Assembly (NCBI RefSeq): GCF_025165795.1
Contig: NZ_JAJAGO010000001.1
Coordinates: 248,001 to 312,000, forward strand
Direction: 5' to 3'
Length of the DNA stretch: 64,000 bases
DNA from: Streptomyces gossypii
GTDB lineage: Bacteria; Actinomycetota; Actinomycetes; Streptomycetales; Streptomycetaceae
A program made the position numbers and the translations under genes. Under the pieces are notes generated by a model. That model saw only the letters and a program-made list of their open reading frames with translations, did not search any database and was not told where the DNA came from. Positions 1 through 10,911 of the stretch are shown here, in pieces; within the stretch, counting starts at the first letter, position 1, and every line of letters begins with the position of its first letter.

Positions 1-178
1 GCACCACGTCATCGGCGCCCTTGGCGCGTTCGACGATCTCGTGGGCGATGCGGGTCAGGACCCGCTTGATGTCCGGCGCCTCCAGTACGGGGCGGGCCGG
101 GCCTGCCGCCGCGGCTTCCCCGCTGGGATCGCGGTCGTCGCCGTGCCGGTCGGTGTCGCTGTTGTCGCCGTTGTCCAT
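1..178 (-). CDS. pyrR: PyrR bifunctional regulator/uracil phosphoribosyltransferase, N-terminal part
   Basis: Only the first 59 codons lie inside the window; the gene runs off the left edge. After an acidic, disordered N-terminus of about 30 residues comes RVLTRIAHEIVERAKGADDV, the typical first helix of the PyrR phosphoribosyltransferase fold. PyrR controls pyr genes in response to UMP and has weak uracil phosphoribosyltransferase activity. The ATG at 178 has an AGGAGGT-type ribosome site about 10 bases upstream. It is divergent from bldD, which is its usual neighbour in Streptomyces. The family call rests on a short stretch plus context. Confidence 0.85.
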   Translation of the reverse strand, partial: MDNGDNSDTDRHGDDRDPSGEAAAAGPARPVLEAPDIKRVLTRIAHEIVERAKGADDVV

Positions 179-331
179 GGGAGAACGGACCTCCTTCTCC
201 GTCTCACGGGACGGTCTTAAAGGACGTCGGAATCTTGCGCGCCCACAGTAGCAGGACAGCCCGTGCGCTCCGTAACTCCCATCATTAGACCTGATCGGAG
301 GCAGGAAGGACCGTTCGGCTTGACGGCACAC

Positions 332-346
332 ATTACGCTGCGTAAT
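332..346. promoter_or_regulatory. BldD operator, perfect match
   Basis: ATTACGCTGCGTAAT is a perfect inverted repeat around a central T and fits the published BldD consensus TNACNCWGNGTNA at every fixed position. It lies 37 bases before the bldD start, where BldD is known to repress its own gene. A second, weaker palindrome (CTCACAGTGAG) follows at 347-357. The rest of the 205-base pyrR-bldD gap holds the two divergent promoters, which I cannot place with confidence. Confidence 0.8.
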
Positions 347-357
347 CTCACAGTGAG
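347..357. promoter_or_regulatory. Second, weaker BldD-like palindrome
   Basis: CTCACAGTGAG is a perfect 5+1+5 inverted repeat, centred 13 bases downstream of the first BldD box centre and between it and the bldD ribosome site. It shares the inner CAG core but lacks the outer TNAC/GTNA arms in the right frame. It may be a low-affinity second site; this is inference. Confidence 0.45.
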
Positions 358-383
358 TTACCACGACGTCGTCCGGGAGCCTT

Positions 384-884
384 ATGTCCAGCGAATACGC
401 CAAACAGCTCGGAGCAAAGCTCCGCGCCATCCGCACCCAGCAGGGCCTCTCCCTTCATGGTGTCGAGGAGAAGTCCCAGGGCCGTTGGAAGGCCGTTGTC
501 GTCGGCTCCTACGAGCGCGGCGACCGTGCGGTCACCGTGCAGCGCCTCGCCGAGCTTGCCGACTTCTACGGCGTGCCGGTGCAGGAGCTGCTGCCGGGCA
601 CCACGCCGGGCGGCGCCGCAGAGCCACCGCCGAAGCTCGTGCTCGACCTGGAGCGGCTGGCCCATGTGCCGGCCGAGAAGGCGGGCCCGCTGCAGCGTTA
701 CGCGGCGACCATCCAGAGCCAGCGCGGCGATTACAACGGCAAGGTCCTCTCAATCCGCCAGGACGACCTGCGGACGCTGGCCGTGATCTACGACCAGTCG
801 CCTTCGGTGCTGACCGAGCAGCTCATCAGCTGGGGAGTGCTCGACGCGGACGCCCGCCGGGCGGTATCGCACGAGGACGCCTGA
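384..884 (+). CDS. bldD: BldD, c-di-GMP-responsive master developmental repressor
   Basis: The 166-residue protein has an N-terminal XRE-type helix-turn-helix (residues about 9-70) and a C-terminal domain carrying the BldD c-di-GMP signature. R114-G-D116 and R125-Q-D-D128 match the RxD-X8-RxxD motif exactly. With tetrameric c-di-GMP bound, BldD dimerises and represses sporulation genes during vegetative growth. GGGAG lies just before the ATG. Two palindromes in the upstream gap indicate autoregulation. It is monocistronic and ends at a strong hairpin shared with convergent nusB. Confidence 0.98.
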   Translation: MSSEYAKQLGAKLRAIRTQQGLSLHGVEEKSQGRWKAVVVGSYERGDRAVTVQRLAELADFYGVPVQELLPGTTPGGAAEPPPKLVLDLERLAHVPAEKAGPLQRYAATIQSQRGDYNGKVLSIRQDDLRTLAVIYDQSPSVLTEQLISWGVLDADARRAVSHEDA

Positions 885-891
885 CGCGACG

Positions 892-918
892 GGTCCGGGA
901 CGCATGGCGTCCCGGACC
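892..918. terminator. Bidirectional terminator between bldD and nusB
   Basis: GGTCCGGGACGC and GCGTCCCGGACC form a 12-bp perfect stem around a 3-base loop, 8 bases after the bldD stop and 15 bases from the nusB stop. There is no strong T-tract, as is common in high-GC actinomycetes. Confidence 0.8.
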
Positions 919-932
919 TCGCTCGCTACCGG

Positions 933-1358
933 TCAGCGCCGCAGGCTCGGCTTGAGTTCCTTCAGCCGACCGAGCAGGCCGTTGATGAAGGCAGGCGAGT
1001 CGTCCGTGGAGAACTCCCTGGCGAGTTGCACGGCCTCGTCGAGCACCACGGCGTCGGGGATGTCGTCCGCCCAGATCAGTTCGTAGGCGCCGAGCCGCAG
1101 AATGCTGCGGTCCACGACCGGCATCCGGTCGAGCGTCCAGCCCACCGCATAGGTGGCGAGCAACTCGTCGATGCGGTCCGTGTGCTCCGCGTACCCCTCG
1201 ACGAGATCCATCGTGTACTCACCGACCGGCGGTTGCCGATCGTCTGTTCTCGCATGCCGGATCCAGTCGGCGAGGACGTCAGTCACGGTGCTGCCGCGCT
1301 GATCGGCCTCGAACAGGATCTGGAAGGCGCGCTTCCGCGCCTTGCTGCGGGCGGCCAC
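933..1358 (-). CDS. nusB: Transcription antitermination factor NusB
   Basis: The 141-residue all-helical protein matches the NusB family throughout. ARKRAFQILFEAD (residues 7-19) is the RNA-binding first helix, DRMPVVDRSILRLGAYEL (77-94) is the core motif, and SPAFINGLLGRL (121-132) is the C-terminal signature. NusB binds boxA RNA with S10 and promotes antitermination on rRNA operons. The GTG start at 1358 lies 2 bases after the efp stop, so the two genes are probably co-transcribed and translationally coupled. Confidence 0.96.
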   Translation of the reverse strand: MAARSKARKRAFQILFEADQRGSTVTDVLADWIRHARTDDRQPPVGEYTMDLVEGYAEHTDRIDELLATYAVGWTLDRMPVVDRSILRLGAYELIWADDIPDAVVLDEAVQLAREFSTDDSPAFINGLLGRLKELKPSLRR

Positions 1359-1360
1359 GG

Positions 1361-1927
1361 TTAGTTGTTCACCCGGCCGAGATACTCGCCGGAGCGGGTG
1401 TCGACCTTGATCTTCTCACCGGTGGTGATGAACAGCGGCACGCCGACCTCGTAACCGGTCTCCAGCCGCGCGGGCTTGGAACCTCCGGTCGAGCGGTCAC
1501 CCTGCACGCCGGGCTCGGTGTGCTCGATCACCAGCTCGACCGCTGCGGGCAGCTCGACGAAGAGCGGGTTGCCCAGATACATGGCCACCGTCGCCTCGAA
1601 CCCCTCGATGAGGTAGTTGGCCGCGTCGCCGACGATCTCGCGGGTGATGTGGACCTGGTCATAGGTGTCCAGGTCCATGAAGACGAAGTAGTCGCCGTCC
1701 ATGTACGAGAACTGCATGCCGCGTCGGTCCACTGTGGCCGTCTCGACCTTGGTGCCGGCGTTGAAGGTCTTGTCGACCGTCTTGCCGGAGAGCACGTTCT
1801 TCAGCTTGGTGCGGACGAAGGCGGGGCCCTTACCGGGCTTGACGTGCTGGAATTCGACTACGGACCAGAGCTGGTCGCCGTCGAGCTTGAGCACCATGCC
1901 GTTCTTGAGGTCGTTCGTGGAAGCCAC
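1361..1927 (-). CDS. efp: Translation elongation factor P
   Basis: EF-P relieves ribosomes stalled on polyproline. The protein has 188 residues and three beta-barrel domains. The domain I tip loop is [10 protein letters not shown] with Lys33 at its end; actinobacterial EF-Ps of this PGKGPA type are reported to work with an unmodified lysine. I chose GTG 1927 because it gives the family's normal length and has AGGAG upstream; the frame stays open about 200 bases further but reads through the pepP end. It sits between pepP and nusB in one leftward operon. Confidence 0.96.
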   Translation of the reverse strand: MASTNDLKNGMVLKLDGDQLWSVVEFQHVKPGKGPAFVRTKLKNVLSGKTVDKTFNAGTKVETATVDRRGMQFSYMDGDYFVFMDLDTYDQVHITREIVGDAANYLIEGFEATVAMYLGNPLFVELPAAVELVIEHTEPGVQGDRSTGGSKPARLETGYEVGVPLFITTGEKIKVDTRSGEYLGRVNN

Positions 1928-1982
1928 GGTTGCGGAATCTCCTGAGACTGCTGCTGCGAGACCAGGATCCGCAGCCCCATGG

Positions 1983-3119
1983 TCAGAGTGCGAGCAGCTC
2001 CTTGGTCGTGATGGTGAGTAGCTCGGGTCCGCCGTCCGCCTGCGGGCGGACGACGAGCGTGTCATCGATCCGGACCCCGCCGCGCCCTGGGAGGTGAACT
2101 CCCGGTTCGACGGTGACCGGCACACAAGCGTCCAGTTTACCCATGGCCGCAGGTGTCAGCTGCGGGTCCTCACCGATTTCCAGTCCCACACCGTGGCCCA
2201 TGCGTGCCGCCAGCGCCACACCGTACCCCGCCGCGTCCAGTGGCTGCCGGGCCGCACGGTCCACCTCGTGGTAGGCGGCCCCGGGCGCGAGCGCCTCCCG
2301 TCCGGCCCTCTGAGCGGCGAAGACGAGGTCGTAGAGGTCGATCTGCCAGTCCGCCGGGGCCGTGCCGATGACGAACGTACGGCCGATCTGGCAGCGGTAG
2401 CCGCGATAGCGGGCGCCCAGGCACACGGAGAGAAAATCTCCCTCCTCCACCCGCAGGTCCGTGGGCTGATGTCCGGAGATGCCCGCATTGCCGCCCGTCC
2501 CCACCGAAGTCGGGAAGGCCGGGCCGTCCGCCCCGTGGTCGATGAGGCGGCGCTCCAGCTCCAGCGCGAGATGGCGCTCGGTACGGCCGACGAGGATGGA
2601 TTCGAGCAGTTCGCCCAGCGCCTGGTCCGTCATCTCGGCGGCGGTGCGCAGCGCGGAGATCTCCTCCTCGTCCTTGACCAGCCGCTGCTGCTCGACCGCA
2701 CAGCCCAGACCGGTCAGGCGCAGGCCCGGGGCGGCGGCGGCCAGCGCCCGGTAGCGTGCGATGGTCAGATGGTGCTCCTCCAGCGCGAGGGAGTCGGCGC
2801 CCGCGGCGACGGCGAGGCCGGTCGCGGTGAGCGCCGGGTCGTCCTCGCCCGGCGGGAGCGGGCAGTTGTGCAGCGGCCCGTCGCTGGAGACGTTCCCCCA
2901 GGAGCCCGGAGCCGTCTCGGCCCGAGTCGCCAGCGGCGGGCCGAGCAACGTGTCCCGGCCGTCGGGCGTCAGCAGCAGGGCGGCGGGCGGCGGGGCACCA
3001 CCGGTCAGATAGCGGATGTTCGCGGGCCGAGTGACCAGCACCGCGCTCGCCGCGCCGCTGCCGTGTGCCGCGCAGCGTTCGCGCAACCGCGCGCGGCGGG
3101 AGACGTGCACGTCGGACAT
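1983..3119 (-). CDS. M24-family aminopeptidase-P-like protein with altered metal ligands
   Basis: The 378-residue protein has the creatinase/aminopeptidase P layout: an N-terminal domain (1-140) and a C-terminal pita-bread domain (150-378). The classic five ligands Asp, Asp, His, Glu, Glu read here as Cys233 (SVCLG), Gln244 (CQIGRTF), His309 (MGHGVGLE), Glu338 (TVEPG) and Asp352 (RIDDT). Two aspartates are gone and the last Glu is Asp. His217 is kept. Ordinary dinuclear Xaa-Pro peptidase chemistry is therefore doubtful; it may be a pseudoenzyme or have a different metal site. It precedes efp, a common actinobacterial arrangement. Confidence 0.85.
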   Translation of the reverse strand: MSDVHVSRRARLRERCAAHGSGAASAVLVTRPANIRYLTGGAPPPAALLLTPDGRDTLLGPPLATRAETAPGSWGNVSSDGPLHNCPLPPGEDDPALTATGLAVAAGADSLALEEHHLTIARYRALAAAAPGLRLTGLGCAVEQQRLVKDEEEISALRTAAEMTDQALGELLESILVGRTERHLALELERRLIDHGADGPAFPTSVGTGGNAGISGHQPTDLRVEEGDFLSVCLGARYRGYRCQIGRTFVIGTAPADWQIDLYDLVFAAQRAGREALAPGAAYHEVDRAARQPLDAAGYGVALAARMGHGVGLEIGEDPQLTPAAMGKLDACVPVTVEPGVHLPGRGGVRIDDTLVVRPQADGGPELLTITTKELLAL

Positions 3120-3237
3120 GAGGCCGAGCTTACGGTCCCCGGCGCCCTGCGGCCGTGCGAAAGGGCTGGGCGGGTCGCGTGTCGCCCGCCGGGGAGCCCC
3201 GGGCCCGGCGCGGCGGAAGCGGGGCCCGGTGGCGCGG

Positions 3238-4077
3238 CTACCAGTTCGGCGGGCTGGTCAGGCTGCGGCCCACCACGTCGTCGAGCATCCGGGCCGTGGT
3301 GGCGACGTCGTGCCGGGAGTTGTCGATGATCGGCAGGCCGGAGCCGTACCAGCCGGCCATCCGGCCGTGGATACGGGCGACCTCCTCGTCGGAGAGGCGG
3401 CGGTTGCCGGAACGGGCGGCGTTGCGTTCGAGCACGATCTCCAGGCCGGGCAGCAGCACCACCGGGATCAGGCCCGGCCCCACATGCCGCTTCCAGCCTC
3501 CGAGCCCGATGACCGGCCGGTCCGGGAAGACCGCGTCGTCCAGGATGCAGGAGATGCCGTTGGCCAGGAAGTTGCGCGCGGAGAAGCCGCAGGTGCGGCG
3601 GGCGAGCCGGTACTGCGCCTCCGAATGGTCGTTCCAGCCCGTCTGCGGATCGGCGAAGCCGGAGCGCACCCACTCGCGTACGTCGTCCAGGCTGATGTGC
3701 GCGGTGGGCACGGCCCGCCGCTCCGCCCAGTACTTGGCCACCGTGGTCTTGCCCGCCCCGGCCGCTCCGATCAGGAGCACGGCGACGGCGGCGCGGGTGC
3801 CGTCCGGATGCGCGGGATCGGGGCCCGGACCGGGTATCTCCACCGGTGCGCCCGGGGGCAGCTGAATGTGCCCCGTGGTGGCGGTCTCGACGGGCTGGCC
3901 CGGCAGCCCCTGCCCGCCCGACCAGCCCGGCGCCGGGGGCGCTGACGGCGGTGCGGTACCGGGTGCGGGAAACGGCGCTGGTCCTTGGCCCGGATGCGGG
4001 GCGTGCTGCCCGTGGGCGTGCGCCCCGAGAGGCTGCGCCGGTGGAAGTGAAGGCTGCCGCGCCCCGTACTGCTGCAT
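3238..4077 (-). CDS. P-loop kinase-like ATPase with Pro/Gly-rich N-terminus
   Basis: The 279-residue protein starts with about 95 residues rich in Pro, Gly, Gln and His, predicted disordered. A kinase-like domain of the AAA_33/zeta-toxin type follows, with Walker A GAAGAGKTT at 104-112. HISLDDVREW and ERNAARSGNRRLSDEE resemble substrate-phosphorylating P-loop kinases that act on small molecules or RNA ends. The substrate cannot be inferred. It lies between aroQ and pepP with its own upstream gap of 144 bases, so its link to shikimate synthesis may be only positional. Confidence 0.75.
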   Translation of the reverse strand: MQQYGARQPSLPPAQPLGAHAHGQHAPHPGQGPAPFPAPGTAPPSAPPAPGWSGGQGLPGQPVETATTGHIQLPPGAPVEIPGPGPDPAHPDGTRAAVAVLLIGAAGAGKTTVAKYWAERRAVPTAHISLDDVREWVRSGFADPQTGWNDHSEAQYRLARRTCGFSARNFLANGISCILDDAVFPDRPVIGLGGWKRHVGPGLIPVVLLPGLEIVLERNAARSGNRRLSDEEVARIHGRMAGWYGSGLPIIDNSRHDVATTARMLDDVVGRSLTSPPNW

Positions 4078-4221
4078 CCGCTCCCCACTCCGCTGCCGTG
4101 TGCTGTGTGCTGGTGCGTACCGAACGGTAGGCTACCTTCCCTGCCCGCCCGAGTGTGAACGTCCTGGGCGGTCGCCGAGTGCCCGGGTGGACCCCCACCC
4201 GTTCTCAGCCCATCAGCCGGT

Positions 4222-6300
<2,079 letters not shown>

Positions 6301-6304
<4 letters not shown>

Positions 6305-7485
6305 CGGATCTCCATGGCATCGAGATAGCCGGTGACATTGCGCCTGGTCTCCCGGACGCTGTCCCCGCCGAACTTCTCCGCCACCGCGTCGGCCAGCACC
6401 AGGGCCACCATCGCCTCGGCGACGATCCCGGCGGCCGGGACCGCGCACACGTCCGAACGCTGATGGTGCGCCCGCGTCGCTTCGCCGGTGGCCACATCGA
6501 CGGTCGCCAGCGCGTGCGGCACGGTGGCGATCGGCTTCATCGCGGCCCGTACGCGCAGGAGTTCACCGGTACTCAGGCCGCCCTCGGTGCCACCGGAGCG
6601 CCCGGACGCGCGCCGCACGCCCTCGTCCGTCGCGAGGATCTCGTCATGGGCCTGGGAGCCGGGCACCCGGGCCAGACCGAAGCCGTCGCCGACCTCGACG
6701 CCCTTGATCGCCTGGATGCCCATCAGCGCGCCCGCGAGCCGCGCGTCCAGCCGCCGGTCCCAGTGGACGTGCGAGCCCAGCCCCACCGGCACTCCGTGGG
6801 CCAGCACCTCGACGACTCCGCCGAGGGTGTCGCCGTCCTTGTGCGCCTGGTCGATCACGGCGACCATCGCGGTACTCGCGTCGGCGTCCAGGCAGCGCAC
6901 CGGGTCCGCGTCGAGCTTCTCGACGTCACCGGGCACCGGGAGGACGTCCGGCGGTGCCGCGGCGCCGCCCAACTCGACGACGTGCGAAAGGATCTCGACG
7001 CCGGCCGTCTCCCTGAGATAGGAGCGGGCGACCGTGCCCAGCGCCACCCGGGCCGCGGTCTCCCGCGCGGAGGCCCGCTCCAGGATCGGCCGGGCCTCGT
7101 CGAAACCGTACTTCTGCATACCGGCCAGATCCGCGTGGCCGGGGCGGGGGCGGGTCAGCGGCGCGTTCCGCGCCAGGGCGGCCAGTTCGGCCGGGTCCAC
7201 CGGGTCGGCGGACATGACCTGCTCCCACTTGGGCCACTCGGTGTTCCCCACCATCACGGCCACCGGCGATCCCAGGGTGAGGCCGTGCCGGACGCCGCCC
7301 AGGAACGTGACCTCGTCGCGCTCGAACTTCATGCGCGCGCCGCGGCCGTAACCCAGCCGCCTGCGCGCCAGCGCGTCCGCCACCATCTCTGTCGTGATGG
7401 GCACGCCCGCGGGCAGTCCCTCCAGCGTCGCCACGAGTGCGGGGCCGTGCGATTCCCCCGCCGTCAGCCAGCGCAACCTGCTCAA
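6301..7485 (-). CDS. aroC: Chorismate synthase
   Basis: It makes chorismate from EPSP with reduced FMN as cofactor. From the TTG at 7485 it encodes 394 residues. GAGGAG sits about 5 bases before the TTG, which decides this start over longer readings. Family signatures are present: [17 protein letters not shown] near the N-terminus, [29 protein letters not shown], and [16 protein letters not shown]. It is the first gene of the coupled aroC-aroK-aroB-aroQ set, and a short gap separates it from aroE. Confidence 0.97.
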
Positions 7486-7538
7486 CGGTGCTCCTCGGTC
7501 CAGCGCCTGCGGCGCGATGTCTGCCTGCCCCGATCCTG

Positions 7539-8420
7539 TCACGTCCGGGGGGCCGGACGGGGCCCCGTCCGGAGACCGGACAGACCCTGAGCCGTCCGGG
7601 CGGCGAGTGCCTGCTCGCCCGCGGCGCGCATCGCGGCCAGCGGCGCGGGGGCACGGCCCGTCATCCGCTCCACCTGGAGCACCGCCTGATGGACCAGCAG
7701 GTCGAGGCCGCCGACGACGGTGCCGCCGGAGCCGGACCAGGCGGCGGCCAGCGGCGTGGGCCACGGCTCGTACAGCACGTCGAAGAGCGTGCCGGGCCGG
7801 TCGGGCACGTGCCCGGCCAGCATGTCGGTGGCGCCGGCCGGGGTCGTCGCGATGACCAGCGGCGCCCCGAGCGCCCCTGCGGCGTCCGACCACGGCGCCG
7901 TACGGACGTCCACGCCCAGGCGTTCGCCCCAGCCGCGCATCTCCGCGGCGCGGGCGGCGCCGCGTACGTACGCGGTCACCTCTCCCGTGCAGATATGGGA
8001 CAGGGCCGCGAGCGCGGAGGAGGCGGTCGCCCCGGCGCCGAGCACGGCCGCCGACTCGACCCGGACGACGCCGCACTCCCGCAGGGCCGCGACCATGCCG
8101 GGGATGTCGGTGTTGTCGCCCACGCGCCGTCCGTCATCGCGGAAGAGGACCGTGTTCACAGCGCCCACCGAGGTCGCGGTGTCGGTGAGCTCGTCGAGCA
8201 GCGGCATGACGGCGCGCTTCAGGGGCATGGTCAGCGACAGGCCCGCCCACTCGGCGCCCAGACCGGCGAGGAACTCCCCGATGCCGCTCTCGTCCACCTC
8301 GAAACGCTCGTACGACCAGTGCGCCAGGCCCAGTTCCCGGTAGGCGGCGCGGTGCAGCACCGGGGAGAGCGAGTGGGCGATGGGCGAGCCGAGCACGGCC
8401 GCACGCCGGGTCTGGGGCAT
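7539..8420 (-). CDS. aroE: Shikimate dehydrogenase
   Basis: It is the NADP-dependent reductase of 3-dehydroshikimate, with 293 residues. The N-terminal substrate domain has SLSPVLH (17-23) and the catalytic MPLKRA (Lys68). AVNT and NTDIPGM supply Asn89 and Asp105. The nucleotide domain has [15 protein letters not shown]. The ATG shares one base with the mltG stop (TGATG), so translation is coupled to mltG. The C-terminus, after about residue 270, is a Pro/Arg-rich tail. Confidence 0.95.
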   Translation of the reverse strand: MPQTRRAAVLGSPIAHSLSPVLHRAAYRELGLAHWSYERFEVDESGIGEFLAGLGAEWAGLSLTMPLKRAVMPLLDELTDTATSVGAVNTVLFRDDGRRVGDNTDIPGMVAALRECGVVRVESAAVLGAGATASSALAALSHICTGEVTAYVRGAARAAEMRGWGERLGVDVRTAPWSDAAGALGAPLVIATTPAGATDMLAGHVPDRPGTLFDVLYEPWPTPLAAAWSGSGGTVVGGLDLLVHQAVLQVERMTGRAPAPLAAMRAAGEQALAARTAQGLSGLRTGPRPAPRT

Positions 8421-10318
8421 CAGTCGTCTTTGCCGTTCTTGCGCGAGTACTCGTTGAAGTCCTGCACGTTTCGCTCGTGCTCGTCGTGGCTGTCGGTGAA
8501 ACGCGTGTCGCCGGGCTTGACGCTGACGAAGTACAGCCAGTCGCCCTTCGTGGGCTCCAGCGCCGTCTCCAGCGCGAGGTTGCCGGGGTTGTCGATCGGG
8601 CCGGGCGGCAGGCCCTTGTGCAGATAGGTGTTGTACGGCGACTCGAACTTGGTGTCGTTGACCGTGGTGTTGAGCTTCGACTCGCCCTTCGCGTAGTTGA
8701 TGGTCGAGTCGAACTGGAGCTTCATGTCCTGGTCCAGGCGGTTGTAGATGACCCGCGAGACCTTGCCGAAGTCGCCGTCGTCCTGTGCCTCCGCCTGGAT
8801 GAGCGAGGCGATGCTGAGGATCTCCTCCGGGCTCTTCCCGGCCTCCTCGGCGGCCTCCTCCAGACCGAGCTTGCGGAACTCGCTCTCGGCCCGCTTGACC
8901 ATGGCCGAGAGCAGCTCCTTCGGGGTGGTCTTCTCGCTCACGGTGTACTTCGCGGGGAAGAGGAACCCCTCCGGATTGTCCTCGGCCCACTCGGGCAGGC
9001 CGAGACCACCGGCTTCGGCCGCCTTCTCGGCGGCGCCCTTGTCCGTCTGGAGCGTCTTGTCGATGAGCGCGTAGACCTGGGAGGCGCGCAGCCCCTCCGG
9101 GATGATCAGACCGCTCTGGCTTGCCGGGTCGAGCATCAGCTTGACCGCGGCGTCGGCCGACATCTCCTTGCGCATGGTGTAGACGCCTGCCTGGATGCCG
9201 CTCGACTTGGTGTTCGACTCGGCGGCGTCCACAAAGGCGTCATGGCTCTTGACCACGCCGGCCTTCTTCAGGGTGTTGCCCATGTCGGAGAGCGAGGAGC
9301 CCTTCGGCACCTCGACCTGGACCGTGCCCTTGCCCTCGCCCGAGAAGTCCGGAGCGGGGCCGAACCGCGATTCGTAGAACTGGTAGCCGAAGTAGCCGAC
9401 GGTGCCGACGCCGCCGGTGAGGACGAGCGCCGCGACCAGGCACGCACAGCCGCCACGCCGCTTGGTGTCGCCGTCACGGCTGCGGCCGTTCCGGCGCCCG
9501 TCGCGTCCGGACGGATCGTCGTCGTCGTAGTCGTCGACCGCGTCGTCGTCGCGGTCCGTGAAGAAGGCGTGTTCGCCCTGGTCGGCTCCCGGGTCCCAGC
9601 CGGTTTCCGGATCGGGCTCCGGTCTGTGCCCGCCCGGGTCGCCGGACGGGCCGTACATCTCCGGCTGCTCGTACTGCTGGTGCGGCCCCGGCTGCGGGTA
9701 GCCGCCCTCGTCGGCGTGGTAGCCGTGCTGGACGGCCTGCGCGGGGTTCTGGCCGGTGTCGTACGGGTCGGCGGGCCGCATGCCGTACGCATCGGGCACG
9801 CCGCCGCCGTACGGGTCCGGGGCACCGCCGCCGTACTGCTGGCCTCCCTGGGTGTCCCAGCCCTGGCCGCCGTACTGCCCCGCCTGGTTCTGCTGTTGCG
9901 GGTGCTGGTGCTGCTGGGGATGTGCCTGCTGGGGGTGGGGGTACGGTGCTTGGTGCTGCTGCGGGTCCGGGTACTGCTGCTGACCGCCCGTGTCCCATCC
10001 CTCGCCGCCGTACGGGTCACCGCCGTACGAGTCACCGCCGTACGGGGGCTGCTGACCCTGCGGGTACTGCTGAGGGTGGGGGTAGTACTGGTCCCCGTAC
10101 TGCTGCTGCGGCGCATGCTGCTGGGGATACTGCTGCGAGTACTGCTGGTCCTGGTACTGCTGCTGCGGGTACTGCTGCGGGTACTGCTCCCCCGCGTAGG
10201 TGTCCCAGCCTTCCTGCTGCTGCCCGGTGGCCGGGCTCCCGTCCCATCCCGGGTCCCCGTACAGCGGGTCCTCTGGGTGCCACGGTTGGGAGCCGGAGCC
10301 CCGGCCATACTCAGTCAT
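8420..10318 (-). CDS. mltG: Endolytic murein transglycosylase MltG with long disordered cytoplasmic region
   Basis: The YceG/MltG domain (about residues 330-630) cleaves nascent glycan strands; Glu510 in LIQAEAQDD fits the catalytic glutamate. A single membrane helix lies around residues 290-312. Before it is a roughly 265-residue low-complexity segment very rich in Gln, Tyr, Gly and Pro, then an acidic/basic patch (DDYDDDDPSGRD, RRNGRSRDGD). The ATG at 10318 starts MTEYGRGSG. The order aroE-mltG-ruvX-alaS is widely conserved in actinobacteria. Confidence 0.93.
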   Translation of the reverse strand: MTEYGRGSGSQPWHPEDPLYGDPGWDGSPATGQQQEGWDTYAGEQYPQQYPQQQYQDQQYSQQYPQQHAPQQQYGDQYYPHPQQYPQGQQPPYGGDSYGGDPYGGEGWDTGGQQQYPDPQQHQAPYPHPQQAHPQQHQHPQQQNQAGQYGGQGWDTQGGQQYGGGAPDPYGGGVPDAYGMRPADPYDTGQNPAQAVQHGYHADEGGYPQPGPHQQYEQPEMYGPSGDPGGHRPEPDPETGWDPGADQGEHAFFTDRDDDAVDDYDDDDPSGRDGRRNGRSRDGDTKRRGGCACLVAALVLTGGVGTVGYFGYQFYESRFGPAPDFSGEGKGTVQVEVPKGSSLSDMGNTLKKAGVVKSHDAFVDAAESNTKSSGIQAGVYTMRKEMSADAAVKLMLDPASQSGLIIPEGLRASQVYALIDKTLQTDKGAAEKAAEAGGLGLPEWAEDNPEGFLFPAKYTVSEKTTPKELLSAMVKRAESEFRKLGLEEAAEEAGKSPEEILSIASLIQAEAQDDGDFGKVSRVIYNRLDQDMKLQFDSTINYAKGESKLNTTVNDTKFESPYNTYLHKGLPPGPIDNPGNLALETALEPTKGDWLYFVSVKPGDTRFTDSHDEHERNVQDFNEYSRKNGKDD

Positions 10319-10446
10319 CGATCCCCTTGCGCCGCGATGCGGCAGCGTCGTGTGCGCGTCCAGCGCGGTGGTCCAGGACACCGCCCGCTCGTGCGGGTGA
10401 TTGTTCGAACAGCTGCCGTGTCGCGCGGAACGTTACCGTATCGCGA

Positions 10447-10911
10447 TCAGACAACCACTTCGACGCACTGCCCGGGCGGCTGCCCTGAGCCCCGCTCTGC
10501 CTCCAGCGCACTCTGCAGGATGACGACCGCCGCCGCCTGGTCGATCCGGCTGCGGCCCTTCTTGGCGTTGACGCCCGAGGCCCGCATCCCCTGCGCGGCG
10601 GTCACGGTGCTCATCCGCTCGTCGACAAGGCGCACGGGCACCGGGACGACGGCCTTGGCCAGCCGGGTGGCGAACTCCCGCACTTTGGCCGCCGCCGGGC
10701 CCTCACGCCCGCTCAGCGAACGCGGAAGCCCGACGATGACCTCCAGCGGCTCGTACTCCGCGACGAGCTGCACGAGCCGCCGCCGCGCGGCGGGGGCGTC
10801 GCGCCCCGGCACCGTCTCGACGGGCGTCGCGAGGAGCCCGTCGGGGTCGCTGCTGGCGACCCCGATCCGGGCCTCTCCCACATCGACGGCGAGCCGTCTG
10901 CCACGTCGCAT
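10447..10911 (-). CDS. ruvX: Holliday-junction-resolvase-like RuvX (YqgF)
   Basis: The 154-residue RNase H-fold protein contains AVDVGEARIGVA with Asp10 as first metal ligand, VIVGLPRSLSG, LVDERMSTV and the final acidic SRIDQAAAV. RuvX homologues act in 16S rRNA 5'-end processing and possibly in recombination. It overlaps the alaS stop by one base (TGATG), so it is coupled to alaS. The 128-base gap before mltG may contain a separate mltG promoter. Confidence 0.95.
   Translation of the reverse strand: MRRGRRLAVDVGEARIGVASSDPDGLLATPVETVPGRDAPAARRRLVQLVAEYEPLEVIVGLPRSLSGREGPAAAKVREFATRLAKAVVPVPVRLVDERMSTVTAAQGMRASGVNAKKGRSRIDQAAAVVILQSALEAERGSGQPPGQCVEVVV

Noticed and set aside
9640..10200. Repetitive CTG/GTA-rich tract resembling a minisatellite or CRISPR-like array
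   Set aside because: It has no spacer-repeat structure and encodes the Gln/Tyr/Gly-rich region of MltG in frame.
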